A program made the translations under genes and the position numbers. A DNA stretch of 64,000 nt from Phytoseiulus persimilis (lineage: Eukaryota > Arthropoda > Arachnida > Mesostigmata > Phytoseiidae): NCBI GenBank assembly GCA_037576195.1, contig CM075101.1, positions 3,968,001 through 4,032,000 on the forward strand, read 5' to 3'. The notes below the pieces were generated by a model. It did not search any database. It was given only the letters and a program-made list of their open reading frames with translations, and was not told the origin of the DNA. Of this stretch, positions 29,748 through 42,000 are shown piece after piece; position 1 is the first letter of the stretch, and the number at the start of each line of letters is the position of its first letter.

Positions 29748-32700
29748 GCCGATCGTCCACTCCATAAACTGAACTGCATTCGTTGATCTTGTATGCGCTC
29801 CAAAGGCGATTGAATCACGTTACTTTAACGAATCGTTGCTACTTACAACTTTTTCCACAATTTCAATTCACCATTAGTGAATCTCTGTCGAGCCGTCGAC
29901 CACTCCAAACCCAGGGTTAGCGCGGCCTTGACCGCCCCATTTAGAGGCGCCGGCAGTCTCGACGAAGAATCGGTTGAGACACACCCTAGTCTTCGAGCCG
30001 CGGTCAATTTGAATCACTTCTAATCATCGGGACTCTTTAGGATGCGGTCGAACGCTGGCATCCGATCGTCATGATCTGACGCTCATCGATTTCATTCTCG
30101 ATCGGGGGCGACCGCTGAAATCTCACTCGACTCAATGACGTCGTCTGTCAATTGAAGCATACTTTTGCACCAAGGTCGAGTTATTCCAACGTCTCCAAAC
30201 AGGTGCCCCAAAGCTGAGATCCTGAATATAAAAGTTTCCAATATAGAATTCCAAATCTCTCCCCCGAGCTGACGGAGGAGAGGGCGGGTATCGGACCTGA
30301 AGAGTCGGCTTCGAACGGTCGTTGGCGAGATCGCTCCAATCGATACCTGTAGTTGTTGACTGAAACTTCTGTGGGGAATATGTTTGGCCCATGGCCCCGT
30401 GGTCGTCTCAAGGTGCTCATCGATCCTCGATCACCATCATCGACGTCCGACGGATCATGACGTTTGTTGTACATGCCTGATCATAGTTCCGAGCCAGAGG
30501 CCGTATCGTAGCTTGCTCTACAAGAAAATACCCTCACCCCCGAGATGTAGCGCCGGTGCGTCAGAGGAAGTCGGAGACCGTTTGAAGGCCGCTTCTGGCT
30601 TAAGGGTGAGGAAGATCGCGGAGCAAGAGATAATGAACCTTGGAGTGGAACTGCAGAACCGACACAGAGGAATCAGTGATTGACCAAACGACATTCATCA
30701 AATGGGCATGGCGTTGCGGATCTCGGGATCACCGGAATGTTCGATGTTCGGGCGAGAACGCGCGAACCGTTAGCGAACGCCCGTAAGAACGCACATGCGG
30801 TTCCACTCTGTCCAGCCTGACGCATGAAGCAATGTATTCCCTCGTTGAACTTGTAACTTGATCATAGACGACATTATAAAGGAACAATGAATCTTATCAT
30901 TACTCGAACTGACGATTTGGACATCTTTCATTGGGTAGGCGGAGCGAATTTGGCTTGTTCATTTCGAAGCTCGGCTGCGCGAGGCCGCTTTTGGAGTCGG
31001 CCCACGACCGAAGCTCAATGAATCCACGGTTACACACTCTGACACAGCAAGCAAGTCCGTCTGGAGCTCTCGGTGTGCCTCGTATTCTTAGATCGGACGC
31101 GAATGATTTTATATGTTCTTCAGGATACGTTCCGCCACAGTCATGATTGAGTCCCCCATGCTGAACCGGTCCGTCATAATTTGTTCCTTGTTTTCCGTGC
31201 GATGATGGACTCTTCGTAAGCTAGAACAATTTTCATTCGTTGGAGAGAACAGAAGGTGTTAAAAACGTGAGAACACATGACCCTCGAAAGACAGTGTCCT
31301 CGATCGTGATTCGAGGTTAGGCGTTTCCGAATTGCGGCACAAAATAAGCTCCATTATCATCGGGGAAAGCGTGTTCCACTTCTCCCTCGTTACCATTTCA
31401 GTATCTCCAGTTCCGTTGAGGAATCAAGCTGCTTTGCTTTAAATTTAGTTCGGAGCTCCGTGCGACCAGTCCCTGAATACATTCATGATTATCAATATTT
31501 GGGCCGTGGTTTCCAAGACGGGCGAAAGCCAGGGAATTATGGATACAGATAGGGAAGTGGGAAGAAGACACAGTCTTATGAGCCCGCCCACTGTCGCTCC
31601 ATTTCCACAATGAGCCCTGTATGCTTTCCGAAAACATCGTGGCGTCGACTTATATTTCGAACCTTTTGCTACCTCTTAGAAGACGACAATTGAGTCGAAA
31701 TTCCCGGTATTACAGAAGAGAAGATGGATTTCGTCACCATGTGCAAATATGTGTAAATATTCAGATTGCCCGCGGCGTCCCTCGCTGGACCATGCATCGG
31801 CCGCTATGACAGTTCGGTTGGTAGATAGGAGATTTCCCGTCCGATGTCCCACCGCCCTTCCTCCATCGCGGCGGTGCTGAAGGCTTCTGTCTGGACATCA
31901 GGGCTTCGGCATTTTTTCATAACGGGCGGGGAATCGGAATCGAGGTTTGATCTCGGGCGATCTCTTTCTCGGCAGTCGGGATCCTCTGCGACAAACGGCC
32001 TACTTTTCACTGTCGGCTTAGATAGGAGGGTTTGATGGGTGGTGCCGGAGCCTTGTGGAGTCGGAATCCCCCAAGCGGTCTCGAGAAAGGAAGACCGCCC
32101 GAATGAATTCGCAGACTGGCCGGAATCGTTTCGGTGATTGAAATTAATAATTGAATAAAAAATCCGTTGTCAATAATCGATGTCTCCTGATCTACTCTAC
32201 ATGAAGCTTTAAGCCATATGATTTTCAACTGTCGCTCTCGAGAAGATTCTCAAGACCTCCTACGTCCTTCGTAACAGAGTGTGCGGTTCGAATCTAGCTC
32301 GGGCCAAATGGTGATTCTTTCGCGAAGCTGCGGCCGTTATTATTTTCAAGTCAGTACATCAAAATTCCTTCGATAATTGAAGCACAATATTGTTCGCCGG
32401 GAGCCTTCTGTCACACGGGGGCCTGCTTTCCCATCAAAACAGAGAACGGAAAATCATACTCTTGGAGACACCCATGATAGACGATGCAGTCCCGGAGCGA
32501 ATCTGTTCGCAACCATTAGCTGAATATTGCTCCGTTTATTTCACTTTCTTCTCCTTGCCCCGTACGATTCTAGAAGGAAAAAATGACGGGGAAAAAGTGA
32601 GAGCAGCGAAGCAATAAGTAATAGAGCTCAAGACGGTGAACATTTCTGCTCATGGGACATAGTAGTCTGACCACAATCAATTCGTGACCATGAAATTCCG

Positions 32701-32846
32701 TTTTCCCTTAGATGAGATTCCACGTCTAGTCACACGCCTTCAGTTACCTTCTCCGTTTGTGGACCCGATGCACTGTTCACCATGACGGCGGGTCCACCGC
32801 CACAGATCGATATTCTGTTTCTTGAAGTCTGTTTGAAAAGAGCTGT

Positions 32847-32934
32847 TTGGAGAAGTATGGTCAGATTGGTCGCAGAATCATCCCTCTAGGTTTGGAGAAG
32901 GATGGCCAGATTGGCCCTGGAATCCCCTCTCCGG
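32847..32934 (-). repeat. Two diverged copies of the right-edge minisatellite unit
   Basis: Two adjacent 44-base copies start TTGGAGAAGTATGGTCAGAT and TTTGGAGAAGGATGGCCAGA. Both match the reverse complement of the 45-bp unit repeated at 63285-64000 (AGTTGGAAAGTAATGGCCAG, then ATTGGTCTCGGAATCACCCC). The copies differ from each other at about a quarter of positions, so they are older than the right-edge array. Confidence 0.7.
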
Positions 32935-33202
32935 AGAACCACATTCCGGATAATCGGACCAGGGCAAATGATTCATCGGACTGGCTGGTCCGCTTAGTGA
33001 TCGGTCTGGGGCGGGCGGTTTTCCGGACTTGGCAGTCCGACCCGATCAGCGGTGCGGTGCTAAATGTTTCAGTTGAGGATGTTCGGATCAGCAGAATCAG
33101 GGCTGAAGCGGTGTGGAATCGCTCAGCAGGGTCTCTCCTTACGGGAAATCACTCGCCGGACCACGGGACCAGAAAAAATGATTTATCGGGCTGGCCAGTT
33201 CG
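32921..33202 (+). repeat. Degenerate direct repeat pair spaced about 210 bases
   Basis: The segment 32921-32992 (AATCGGACCAGGGCAAATGA, then TTCATCGGACTGGCTGGTCC) reappears in diverged form at 33132-33202 (CACGGGACCAGAAAAAATGA, then TTTATCGGGCTGGCCAGTTC). The first copy directly follows the two minisatellite-like units, suggesting one larger repeat unit of about 210 bases that has decayed. Confidence 0.5.
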
Positions 33203-33689
33203 GAAAATGGATTCATCACCGTTCACAAACTCCTTTATTTCTGAATTCCGAAGTGTAGACTGCCTCCCCCCCGTGACGATTTGTTTCCAGTCCGATCGAC
33301 ACCACTTGTGCGACCCTCCACGGTCAACCGTAAACCGCCCCTACAGTTTGACGATCGGTGCGCATTTCGGCCATTCTTAGGCTGAGCGATTCACCGACAT
33401 CGCCCGTCTCGAGCTTTGGTTGGCCAGTTCCTAGTCATTCCACGTGATATGTCGGTTTTTCGGGAGGTATCGAATAAACGAGTGCTGTGAAGGCATGAAT
33501 TGATGGAACACACCCGGAACGGATTTCCGGGATGCGTTCAACGATTCTCAGAATCGAAGACGGGAAACTAGATTCGCGGCAAGCGCATATGTCTATACAA
33601 AATCACAAGGTCACAGGATGGTATGCGGACCGACCAAGCGGTTATCACAATGGCGGAATCGAAATGTCGGAGCTTCTTTCTCATTCCAG

Positions 33690-33936
33690 GCAAGCGCATC
33701 TTAAGATTGACTTCAACATGGCAATCCCAGTCCACGGAGTCGATCCCGCGGGATCCGTTCTGAAAGTTGCCTGGGATCTAACGAAAACAAGCGAGGAGCT
33801 CACGGGTCACTGTTTGCAAGAATACTTTCGGCTCATCTCAGAGTTCGAAATTCTGCATCCTGGAATCTCCGAGAGACGTGAGTCTCAGAAACGCTTCCTC
33901 AACCTAATTTCGTCACAAATAATACAATTATCATGA
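33690..33936 (+). other. Orphan exon-like open frame antisense to the STX16 3' end
   Basis: A good acceptor (TTCTTTCTCATTCCAG) is followed by an open frame containing HGVDPAGSVLKVAWDLT and TGHCLQEYFRLISEFE. A GTGAGT donor lies at 33878, or the frame runs on to a stop at 33936. If it is not spliced at 33878, it overlaps the last 38 bases of STX16 on the other strand. No upstream or downstream partner exon was found and no family was recognised. It may be a chance frame in the trailer of STX16 or a remnant of a lost gene. Confidence 0.2.
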
Positions 33937-35963
33937 AAATCGTAATCACTGCCAGGACGACGATGCATTTCAACTTGGCGTTGCTTCTCTGATACGCAGC
34001 TGCTCTATGGAGCTGTTGTAGACCTTGTTGCACAGAGGCTTGCACGTGCTCCACGTTGTAGTCGATGCGGTCGACCACGGATCCTTGCTCAACTACAAGC
34101 CGGGCGACTTCCTTCAGGCGGAAATTGGGAGAAGTCAGTGGTCACAGTTGCGGAAATAAGTTTTGCAGGTAGATATGGGGAGGCGTCTTGAGACTCGCGA
34201 TGGGATCCTCACCTTGAAAACCAGATTCAGATCGTGTATCGATCGTACGACACCCTGAATTTCCTGTTCTCTCTGGGCGACTTCTTCGGCCGTCAGTAGA
34301 TCTTGAGTCGTCACGAACATCATCTGTAAGCGAGGGCAGAAGCTCAGGATCGGCGTCGACGATCGGCTCGTGTAGGGAAAAAAATATTTCGTGCTCTAGA
34401 CTCACGTCACTCTGGAGGACAGCCTCTGTGGGTGAATCTTCCGCCTGCAGGTTTTCGAAGAACGACCCGGCATTGTTGCGTTGCTTGATTCCTAATGAGT
34501 TCAAATATTTGGGTCAAACCTGCTGTTCCGTCGCTCTCGAGTTCCCCCCAAATCACAAAATATCTCGACACAGTAGTCAAGAACCTGCGGAACGGAACTG
34601 TGACCGCGGCTCTCTTCACAAACAGAGTCTGAGCATGAGTTTCATTCGGGAGCATCATCGGATCATTCGGTCTCATGAGGTTGATATTCTTGTTGGAATC
34701 ATAGGACGGCGGCACTCAACTGTTACAATAATCCGTTTGGCGCTTGCGAAACTGCTCGGTGACGTCTCTCAGCTGGCCAGCCACGGCTCGCACCACGTTT
34801 TCAGTGAGTTGACGTTCAGCGGACCCTTCGGATTTGCCCAGGGCAGACCTGATAATGTCGATGCATAGTTGAGGCTCTACATCAGGAGAACGATCGGTAC
34901 CGCGACTTCAACTGCCAGCTATACTTGATGGCTAGACACGAGGAGCGTGGAACTTCTCATCTTCGCCGGCTCGAGTCGTTCGTTCCGTCGAGTTCAAAAT
35001 TCAGATTCAGCTCCAACCAACCGATTTATTATGCTGACGTGAGATTGGCAGTCGTGAAGCAGCTGCCCAATGGTTTGCGTTGAGTTCTGGATCTTAATCT
35101 CTTCAGAGTGGTCATCCATAAGAGACGGTCGATTCAGGTGCTTGTCGTGAAGTTTATCCAAATCTCGTACTGCAGGGATGGTAGCAATCATTAGGAGTAC
35201 GGAGCGGTTCAGAACATCAGTGACTCGGAGACAATTTCTTCAGGACCGTCAGGGAACACCCCAGCTACTTGCATTGATTCCTGATCTTGGCGAGCTCTGA
35301 GGTGATCTGTTCGAGGTTGTCCGTCCACAGAGGAAGCTGTAGAATCTTTTTGCCTCTGTACAATCCCATCTCAACGTCCGGAGTGACCAGAGCGACCGTG
35401 TCGCCGGCATCATCGTGGAACTGTAATTCGAGAACGTTCTCGGGTATGCATTAAACGTGAACTCATCGCACCCGAGGTGTACGCTCGTGATGGGTTCGTG
35501 TACACCGCCAAGGATGGACCATAATTATCCCGGGACGCGTATTTAGATATCTGGTGTCCATTCAACCCGAATCGTGATCGCCCCGGGCACACACCTCCCC
35601 GAACCGACTCAGCTGTTCGCGGAACATCGGGCACGCAGTGCAGCGTATGTTATCGACCAACGGAGTCTCGGGGCCCGACAGCCACCTGTGAGGTCGATTC
35701 CGATTGTTCCAATTATCGAGTTGAGTCTTTTTGCTCTTCGGGAACTCGGAGAGAAAGACTTGCAGCATCTTGTAGCAGATATCGTAGACTCCGAGGCTCG
35801 AATCGGATATTTCATCGGGAACCGAGCAGGTCAATAATCGAATACTGCAACATGGCCTGGCGAGCTGTCAAATGTTTTCGCTCACCTCTTCTAGAGTGTG
35901 TTTCGCTCTGATGGAGTTGCTCCGCATGAGCATGTAGACGTCGGTCAAGTTCTTCACCGCCAT
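33899..35963 (-). CDS. STX16: Syntaxin-16 (Qa-SNARE), 7 exons
   Basis: Syntaxin-16 is the tail-anchored Qa-SNARE of the trans-Golgi network, acting in endosome-to-Golgi vesicle fusion. Exons, in gene order: 35963-35886, 35420-35273, 35169-35022, 34848-34721, 34491-34406, 34323-34213, 34111-33899; total 912 nt (303 aa), near the family length of about 325. Matching pieces: NLTDVYMLMRSNSIR at the N-terminus (vertebrate LTDAFLLLRNNSIQ); DKLHDKHLNRPSL, nearly identical to vertebrate LHDKHLNRPTL; ENVVRAVAGQLRDV and YCNRIKQRNNAGSFFE in the Habc region; and the SNARE motif spanning the last two exons with VVEQGSVVDRIDYNVE, which holds the zero-layer Gln. A C-terminal membrane anchor, CIVVLAVITIFMIIVLFVTK, ends two residues before the stop. 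The intron between exons 2 and 3 has a GC donor (T|GCAAGT). Donors of exons 3 and 4 are GTTGGT and GTTGAG, both weak but required by frame and homology. Confidence 0.95.
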
Positions 35964-36368
35964 CTCCTACCGTGAGCGCTCTCCCACGATAACAGACTCG
36001 CGGAAAGCCGGGACAATATGCTCAAATATGTCACTCAAGTCAGCGATTGTTCTCAGAGAACGACTATACAGCAGGGGGCAGCCATCTTGCTACAGCTGAC
36101 AGACAACGCTTTCAAATTTAGGCGGGAATCTAATCGGATCGCGAATCGCGTTGCAGTGCTGCCCGAAGCACGCAGTGCCTCAGCGAGGGAGGGATAATCC
36201 GCTCTGCGGTGCGAGCAACTCTCAGACGGACCCGATGAGTCTCAAGAATCAACGATGGAGTCTCCCCTTGGACTCCGTCAGATGGACTGACATTCGGAAC
36301 TTCGAATTGAGAATGGGATGCTTCTAAATGGAGATCGCTCGCTCAATATGAACTCGGGAGTGAATCCT

Positions 36369-36780
36369 TCATTCCGCATTTGAGGAAGCGCCTCCATTAA
36401 GCGTAGTGTAGATCTTGTATCGCGGAGGAGCCATGTCGGCATGAAGCTCTGTTCCGACGCGTACGGAGGCGATCGGCTTACCGTTGAAGCGCTGTTTCTC
36501 TCCGTCGCTGAGGTGCTCGCAAATCAGCTTCGATTCCCATTTTTTTCGCATTCTCCAAGCCGCATGCGAATTGCGGCTTGTTGAAAGCTTAGCTTCCCCA
36601 GATTCTGGTTCTTGTAGTACATGCTTTGTCTTGGGAGCCACAACAGCTCGACAACGTGTATCCAGCTTTGCTGATCCAATACGATCCATTGAGGAACGAG
36701 GGCTGTTGTTTTCGGAGGGACGATCGAGACTACATTTTTCCAGGTGTCTAAGGACGACATTTCGTCCCAACTCAATCACG
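36369..36780 (-). other. Exon-like frame of unknown family
   Basis: The minus strand is open in two frames here. One reads AAWRMRKKWESKLICEHLSD and then reaches a good donor (CTTCAACG|GTAAGC) at about 36482-36477. The other contains DTWKNVVSIVPPKTTALVPQ. The charged composition and the donor suggest a terminal piece of a real gene, but no start codon, acceptor or partner exon could be fixed, and the ATG-less left end argues for caution. Confidence 0.25.
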
Positions 36781-37725
36781 AAGGACGCACGAGAGTCGAG
36801 TCCTCAACACTGTTCACTCGCGGAAGCTCGTTTGCTCGTGTTCGGAAAGGAAGAAATTTCCTTCCGAATCAAGCAATCCTCGAGTAAATCACCGCGCCTC
36901 TTGAGCCTGGCCACGCGGAACTATTATCCTGGTCCCAGTGGTGACCCACCCGTTCCGGATTGCATCCACTACTTTGGATCGAGGAGCAATAATAGCTTTT
37001 CAACATTGGTCAGCATTTGGAGCTCATGACAACCGAGGTTCCAGTAGTTTCACATGTTTCTCCAGATGGGACGGTGCCTGAAAGGCCCTTTTCGTCGAGA
37101 ACCACGCTTAATGGAGCAAAAATATGAACAACAACTGGAACTCAAGACGTCACGTTCTTTTGTTCATAGTACAGCTCCGCTGGTTGATTTCTTTGCTTCC
37201 TTTTGCATTCACAGTTATTTTTGTGAGTCATCGGGTCTCCCCTTTGTGAGCCGCTCCGGAAAAAACGCAGCTACCACTCGGGCGGCGGCTCCAAGGCCGA
37301 CAGTATGCTGTTTTTCAACGCGGTGCGAACTCATCCAAGAACTAATTTGGGTGACGGTCGTCGACGGTGGTTTTCCAAGTTCCCGAACCGGGCGTGATTG
37401 CGAATGTCATCGGGAGGAGGGTCCTCCAATAGCGTCATGGATTTCAAGGGGAGGGCGAGCTACAGAGGATTGTGTGGAGTCTGAGAGGCTTTCGATTGGC
37501 CAGAAGGTCGAATTGATTGTCTTCAAACTGATACCGTGATGTGAGCGCCGCTACAATTACCGTTTGCTCGTGGGGCCTCATCGGAAAAGTTGTCTGCAAG
37601 CAGGCAACGGGACATCTGGTACGATTCTCGGCAAGTTTTGGGCAGGATCGTGACAGTAGGGCAACGGACAGTGATTGCACGCGCTCTTGAGCCGTTCCAA
37701 TAGAATCGAACTGAGGAAGCACACA

Positions 37726-37743
37726 CGGGGGGGGGGGGGGGGG
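37726..37743. repeat. Poly-G tract of 18 bases
   Basis: An uninterrupted run of 18 G after ACACAC. It could form G-quadruplex structure on the plus strand, and its length should be treated as uncertain. Confidence 0.9.
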
Positions 37744-38962
37744 TGCGACGATCTTGGTTCGTAGCTAGATTCTCGTTCATTGCTGACGGATTCCTCGCAG
37801 GAGGTTGACGGAGTCAAAAGAACCTTGTCGTTTGGCTAAGCTGTTTCAGAAACACCCGAGCGAGCGCGGCGCTCTTCGATGTGGTAGTACCAAACACGGG
37901 ACGGAAGCAGCAATCAGTCTCCATCAAAGAATAATCAATGCTGTTAACCCGATGAAGGTGTGAATCAACAATATCTCGATCGGCACATGCGATCGACGAT
38001 CATAAAGCAGAGTCCTGGGAATTGTGGGGCGGCCAAGGTCCCGTTCGGAAACTCGATCATCACCTGGAGCTCATCCACCACTCGGTTCGAGTCCGACAAG
38101 TCGTTGCTACCACATGGCTTCCTAGATGTGTGTCACGCAACCTTCCCCAAAGTATTTCTGTCGGGAAGTTTGGGCACTCGGCTCTCCCCCTGAAATCCAT
38201 TCACAAAAAGACATCTAGAAAGCGTCAACCGAAGCCGAAAAAGAATCACAGTAGCGGTGAGGAGAGCCGAAGAATAATGTTTATTGGTTCGAGAGAATCT
38301 TTCCGGGCTTCTCCGTGAGCTTGTTCAAACGGTTCATCGCCAAGCGGAAGGATCAATTTCACAAACAACACCGGGAGTGCGTGGACGGGGTCTACGGACA
38401 GGGCAGACCTTCCCCGAAGCTGAAATCTGTTTGAGAGGTTGCGTTCGTTCCCGAATCCCTTTTCTCTGCTGGCACTCCCCTTCGCACAACAGTGTTATTT
38501 GTTTAGCAGTGCAACGATCACACTGAGGCGCCCGTTGCTCGGGAGGAGCGCCTGTTCTGTCCGATGCGATTGGCGCTCGAGCACGAAGCCTGAGCGGAAT
38601 TTCCCCGATGATTCCTCGACATCATGTTCTGATCGCTCCGCACAGTTCTGGATCGGCTGATCAAGCATGCGGGGCTCGGAAACACGAAGCCTTACAACGT
38701 GGATCAACAGAGCAGGTTCTCCAAACATTGTCCCCTCTGACGACTACTCCTCTACTCAGCCCAAATCGTGCTTCACCAACGAATCCCGTCATCGTTGTGC
38801 TCGTCGCACGGCGTCCTTCACTGATTCGCGCTTCTCGAGTAACCTATACTGCCCACGGGTTTCAATCAAACTCCCTGATAGAGACTCCAGTGTGACAGAG
38901 CATTTCCACCCTCGGTGATTCTCCGCGATCTCATCGAGGGCGGAATCCGGAGCCTTATGATT

Positions 38963-39074
38963 AGAGCCTGGAAGTTTAGGTAGTAGATTTTCCGAAATCA
39001 TCCGATCGATCGCTCGCGATTGATTCATTGCAATAGGCAAATGATTTCGAAAAATCACCTGAACTTCCAGGCTC
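38963..39074. mobile_element. MITE-like element, 112 bp, copy A
   Basis: The left end is AGAGCCTGGAAGTTTAGGT and the right end, read on the minus strand, is GAGCCTGGAAGTTCAGGTGA, giving a terminal inverted repeat of about 17 bases with one mismatch. There is no coding capacity between them. An inner pair, GATTTTCCGAAATCAT and ATGATTTCGAAAAATC, is also close to an inverted repeat, so nearly the whole element can fold as a hairpin. Target duplication is not clear; TTA precedes the left end as in the copy at 52762. A hairpin MITE from a cut-and-paste transposon is the likely class. Confidence 0.65.
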
Positions 39075-42000
39075 GACTTGTGATACATGGCTGAAACTGT
39101 GATCTAATCAGTGGAGTCCTTTCGTTGTCACCGGCTTTCGGTGTACCAGGAGCAGTGGCTCTAGAAGTTGTCCCTATTGACGTTTAGGGATTCATGGCGA
39201 GCTTGGGCGGGGAATTTATGTCCCCCGAGGGCGGGATCTACGGGTCGGAGATGTTTCGAAATCCCAGAACAAGAGTTGCACAAGTTCCCTCTACGATATG
39301 CCCGTCTAACAGGAGACCAGAACTGGCCCGCTCTACCGAGGAGATCCGTGTAACGTGCTACGTGGTGAGGAGATTCCACTCCGGCCTGAGAGTCAATTCT
39401 ATAAGTGCCGACGGAAACCGAGTATCGATAGTCGAAGGCCTCTTGCGCTCCGAGATGAGAAGCTTGCCACACTCTCAGCGGCCCCCTGGAGCTTTTTCGC
39501 TGTGCTATTCTGAGTCCAGAGCTTAGGTTCCATTTTTCTTATGAGATATCGTTAAGTGGGATCGAGGGACAATCGGCACCAGATATCGCACGAGAAACTT
39601 CAGGTCGAACATCTCTGAAACCAGGGAGCTGAAAGATATTCACAGCGCTGTCATGTGTCTTCTGAAGGCTAGTCTAATGCTGGAAATGGTCTCGAGCAGC
39701 TTTCGTGGGGATGTTGTGGAAACAGGTTCGGACCTCCAAACTCTCGATGGACCACCGAGAAGAGTGTTCAACTGTGCTCAAACCTCTTGTCAGTTCGATC
39801 ATGATATATACAGGGTAGTCAACATGAGTCGGGAATTTTCGGCTCGCTCAACAAGTTTCTTGGGCAGTTTTTTGTAGAAGTCCGAGAAAAAATTGGCATT
39901 CTTCGAGGCTTTCTCGAAAAGTCGATCCTTGATCGATTCACACGGAAGAATCGAGAGAAGAAGCGTCATTTTTCAGCCATCTTGCAAAAAAATCCAGAAT
40001 CGGACCATTTTTCCTCCCTTGCTGAACTCAACAGTTTTCGGTACTGAGACGGATAGAGATGTTCTGAAAATAAATTCCTTGAGGAATTTTATCTTCCCCT
40101 GAAATGACCGAAATGGACATCGTTGGTTTCCGCGGTGAAAGCATGCTGCCCGGCTCTCTTTTCTCAGAGGACTATTTTCTCCTCGGAGTTCAGGAATCAT
40201 CAAGCCCTCGCGCTGATCAGAGCGCAGTTGCCGACCTCAAAAGCGTGTGCGATGGTATGGATGCTATCAAGTTCCATTCAAAAACTGAATCCCAAACAAA
40301 TATGAGACCGGAAATCCACAACATGAAGAGTGACGCATCGGAAACGAGCATGGTCAATGAACCACGCTCTGCACGGATATAGTGTTTGTAAACGGTGTCG
40401 CTACCATGGGTTCCATTGAGTCGTTTAGAGTAAAGTGACGATCGCACACTTCCGGATGACCACATCCGAAGTTCACTGCAACTCGATATCATGTTCAGCA
40501 GACAGCGGTATTGAACTGTCTCTATTTCATCCGGTCGGAATCCGTCAAGAGATCTAACTGAAGAGCTTTGGGCTTCCGAAGCCGCAACAATGCTCCGAGT
40601 GGCACCATCGTACGATCAAAAGCCGAGGTCCGGTAAGAGATTATCAGTCATTTCCAGAACGAGCTACGACTCCTCTCGACTCTAGTCGGGAGCCCAGGGA
40701 TATACCTAGGTTTTCTTCGCGCGGGTAAAGGGGGTCCGATGATGATGACCATGATCATAAGCACCATGCCGAAGGAGCTGAGGACCAACGCATGCTTTCG
40801 GGTGCTCCCTTGAGCTAGTTACTTCGCTCATGGCACGCAAACATATTGGAACGGCAGAGAAAGAGGCGAGGAAACGATTCCATGATCTCTTTTCATGATT
40901 GAGAACGGAGCGTTCAGTTTATTCTCAGGTACTCCACGCATTTGGGGAACTCTACTATTCTTTAGGGTATATATGGTAAAATACGGCAGGTAAGTGAACG
41001 AACTCCTCTACGGCAACGGGAATTCCTCGGTGAATCTTCATCATCGTCTCTTCCCTTCGATTCTGGATCGCAAATGTATTTTCAGCAGCTTCAGCACCCT
41101 GGTAGTACGTTCGGGAGACGAGAATGATATCGGGTGTGTTGCGCAAACCGGTAATGGAGTCGAAATTTTCGTGCACACCAAGGATCGTTTTTGCACTCTT
41201 GCAGGGGTGCTGCCCGTCCACGGTCGTTGATTGAATCATGGTCACCGTGAAGGCTCGGCCTCATTCCCCCTCTTTGTTTCGGAGCTCTGCTTTAAGTGAC
41301 GACTGGAAGATTGCGATCTATTCGTGCCTCAAGATCAAAACTGAGAGCGTCCTGGTATCCGGGCAGGAACAACGATTCAGGATCCGAATGTCGCGAAGTA
41401 TCGGCGTGGAGTATGGGCAGTCTTGGGAGGATTTCGGAAAAAAACGTCGAAAGGATTCAAACGTCCCGTCATCGAGCTGCTCCCGATCCGATTTGAGCTA
41501 TTGTTTCCTCGTTGTTGTGGTGATTGCTCATCAGCTCCTGGCACCGCTGTCTGCTCCTCTCTAGTCCATGTTTTTCGGGGAGCAGCTCAGCGAAAAGGAG
41601 AAGCGGCCGCTGCTGCTCTTGGAGCTCAACTGTAAACAACGGACGCGGCTGAACAGCGAGCGAGCTGGCGGGCTAGAGGAAGGCAGCATTTGGTAAAGCA
41701 GGCGGGCAGAGAAGAGGAATGTAATTCACTTGTTTACTCTGAATGGAACAACAACGATGAGCGAAAGGGGGAGCAGCAGCACAAACCGAGACAGCCAGAG
41801 ACAAGGAGTTGGAAATGCAAGAAGCAGTCGGAACGCTGGCTCACCGGCGATTGCTCGCATTCTGCATGCGCCCATATACAAATATCCACTCACTCATTCA
41901 AAAACAAACAAACATCCACAAACACCAGTCCTTGGAATACAAACAGAAGAACCGATGGAACGGCGGAGAATGGAAGATGGTCCCTCCGTTGGTCTGTTGG

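Larger units (their letters stand above)
29748..33689. other. Intergenic region between the HECT ligase and the 3' end of STX16
   Basis: About 3.9 kb holding the 3' trailer of the ligase gene and, at its right end, the trailer of the convergent STX16 gene. No exon chain was recognised. The segment 32847-33202 contains degenerate repeats, described separately. A B-box-like GGTTCGAATCT at 32284 has no matching A box upstream. Confidence 0.5.

Noticed and set aside
32280..32300. B-box-like GGTTCGAATCT suggesting a tRNA
   Set aside because: No A box or foldable cloverleaf upstream.
35562..35834. 90-codon minus-strand frame between STX16 exons 1 and 2
   Set aside because: It lies inside the first intron; including it would break the join of the two conserved exons.
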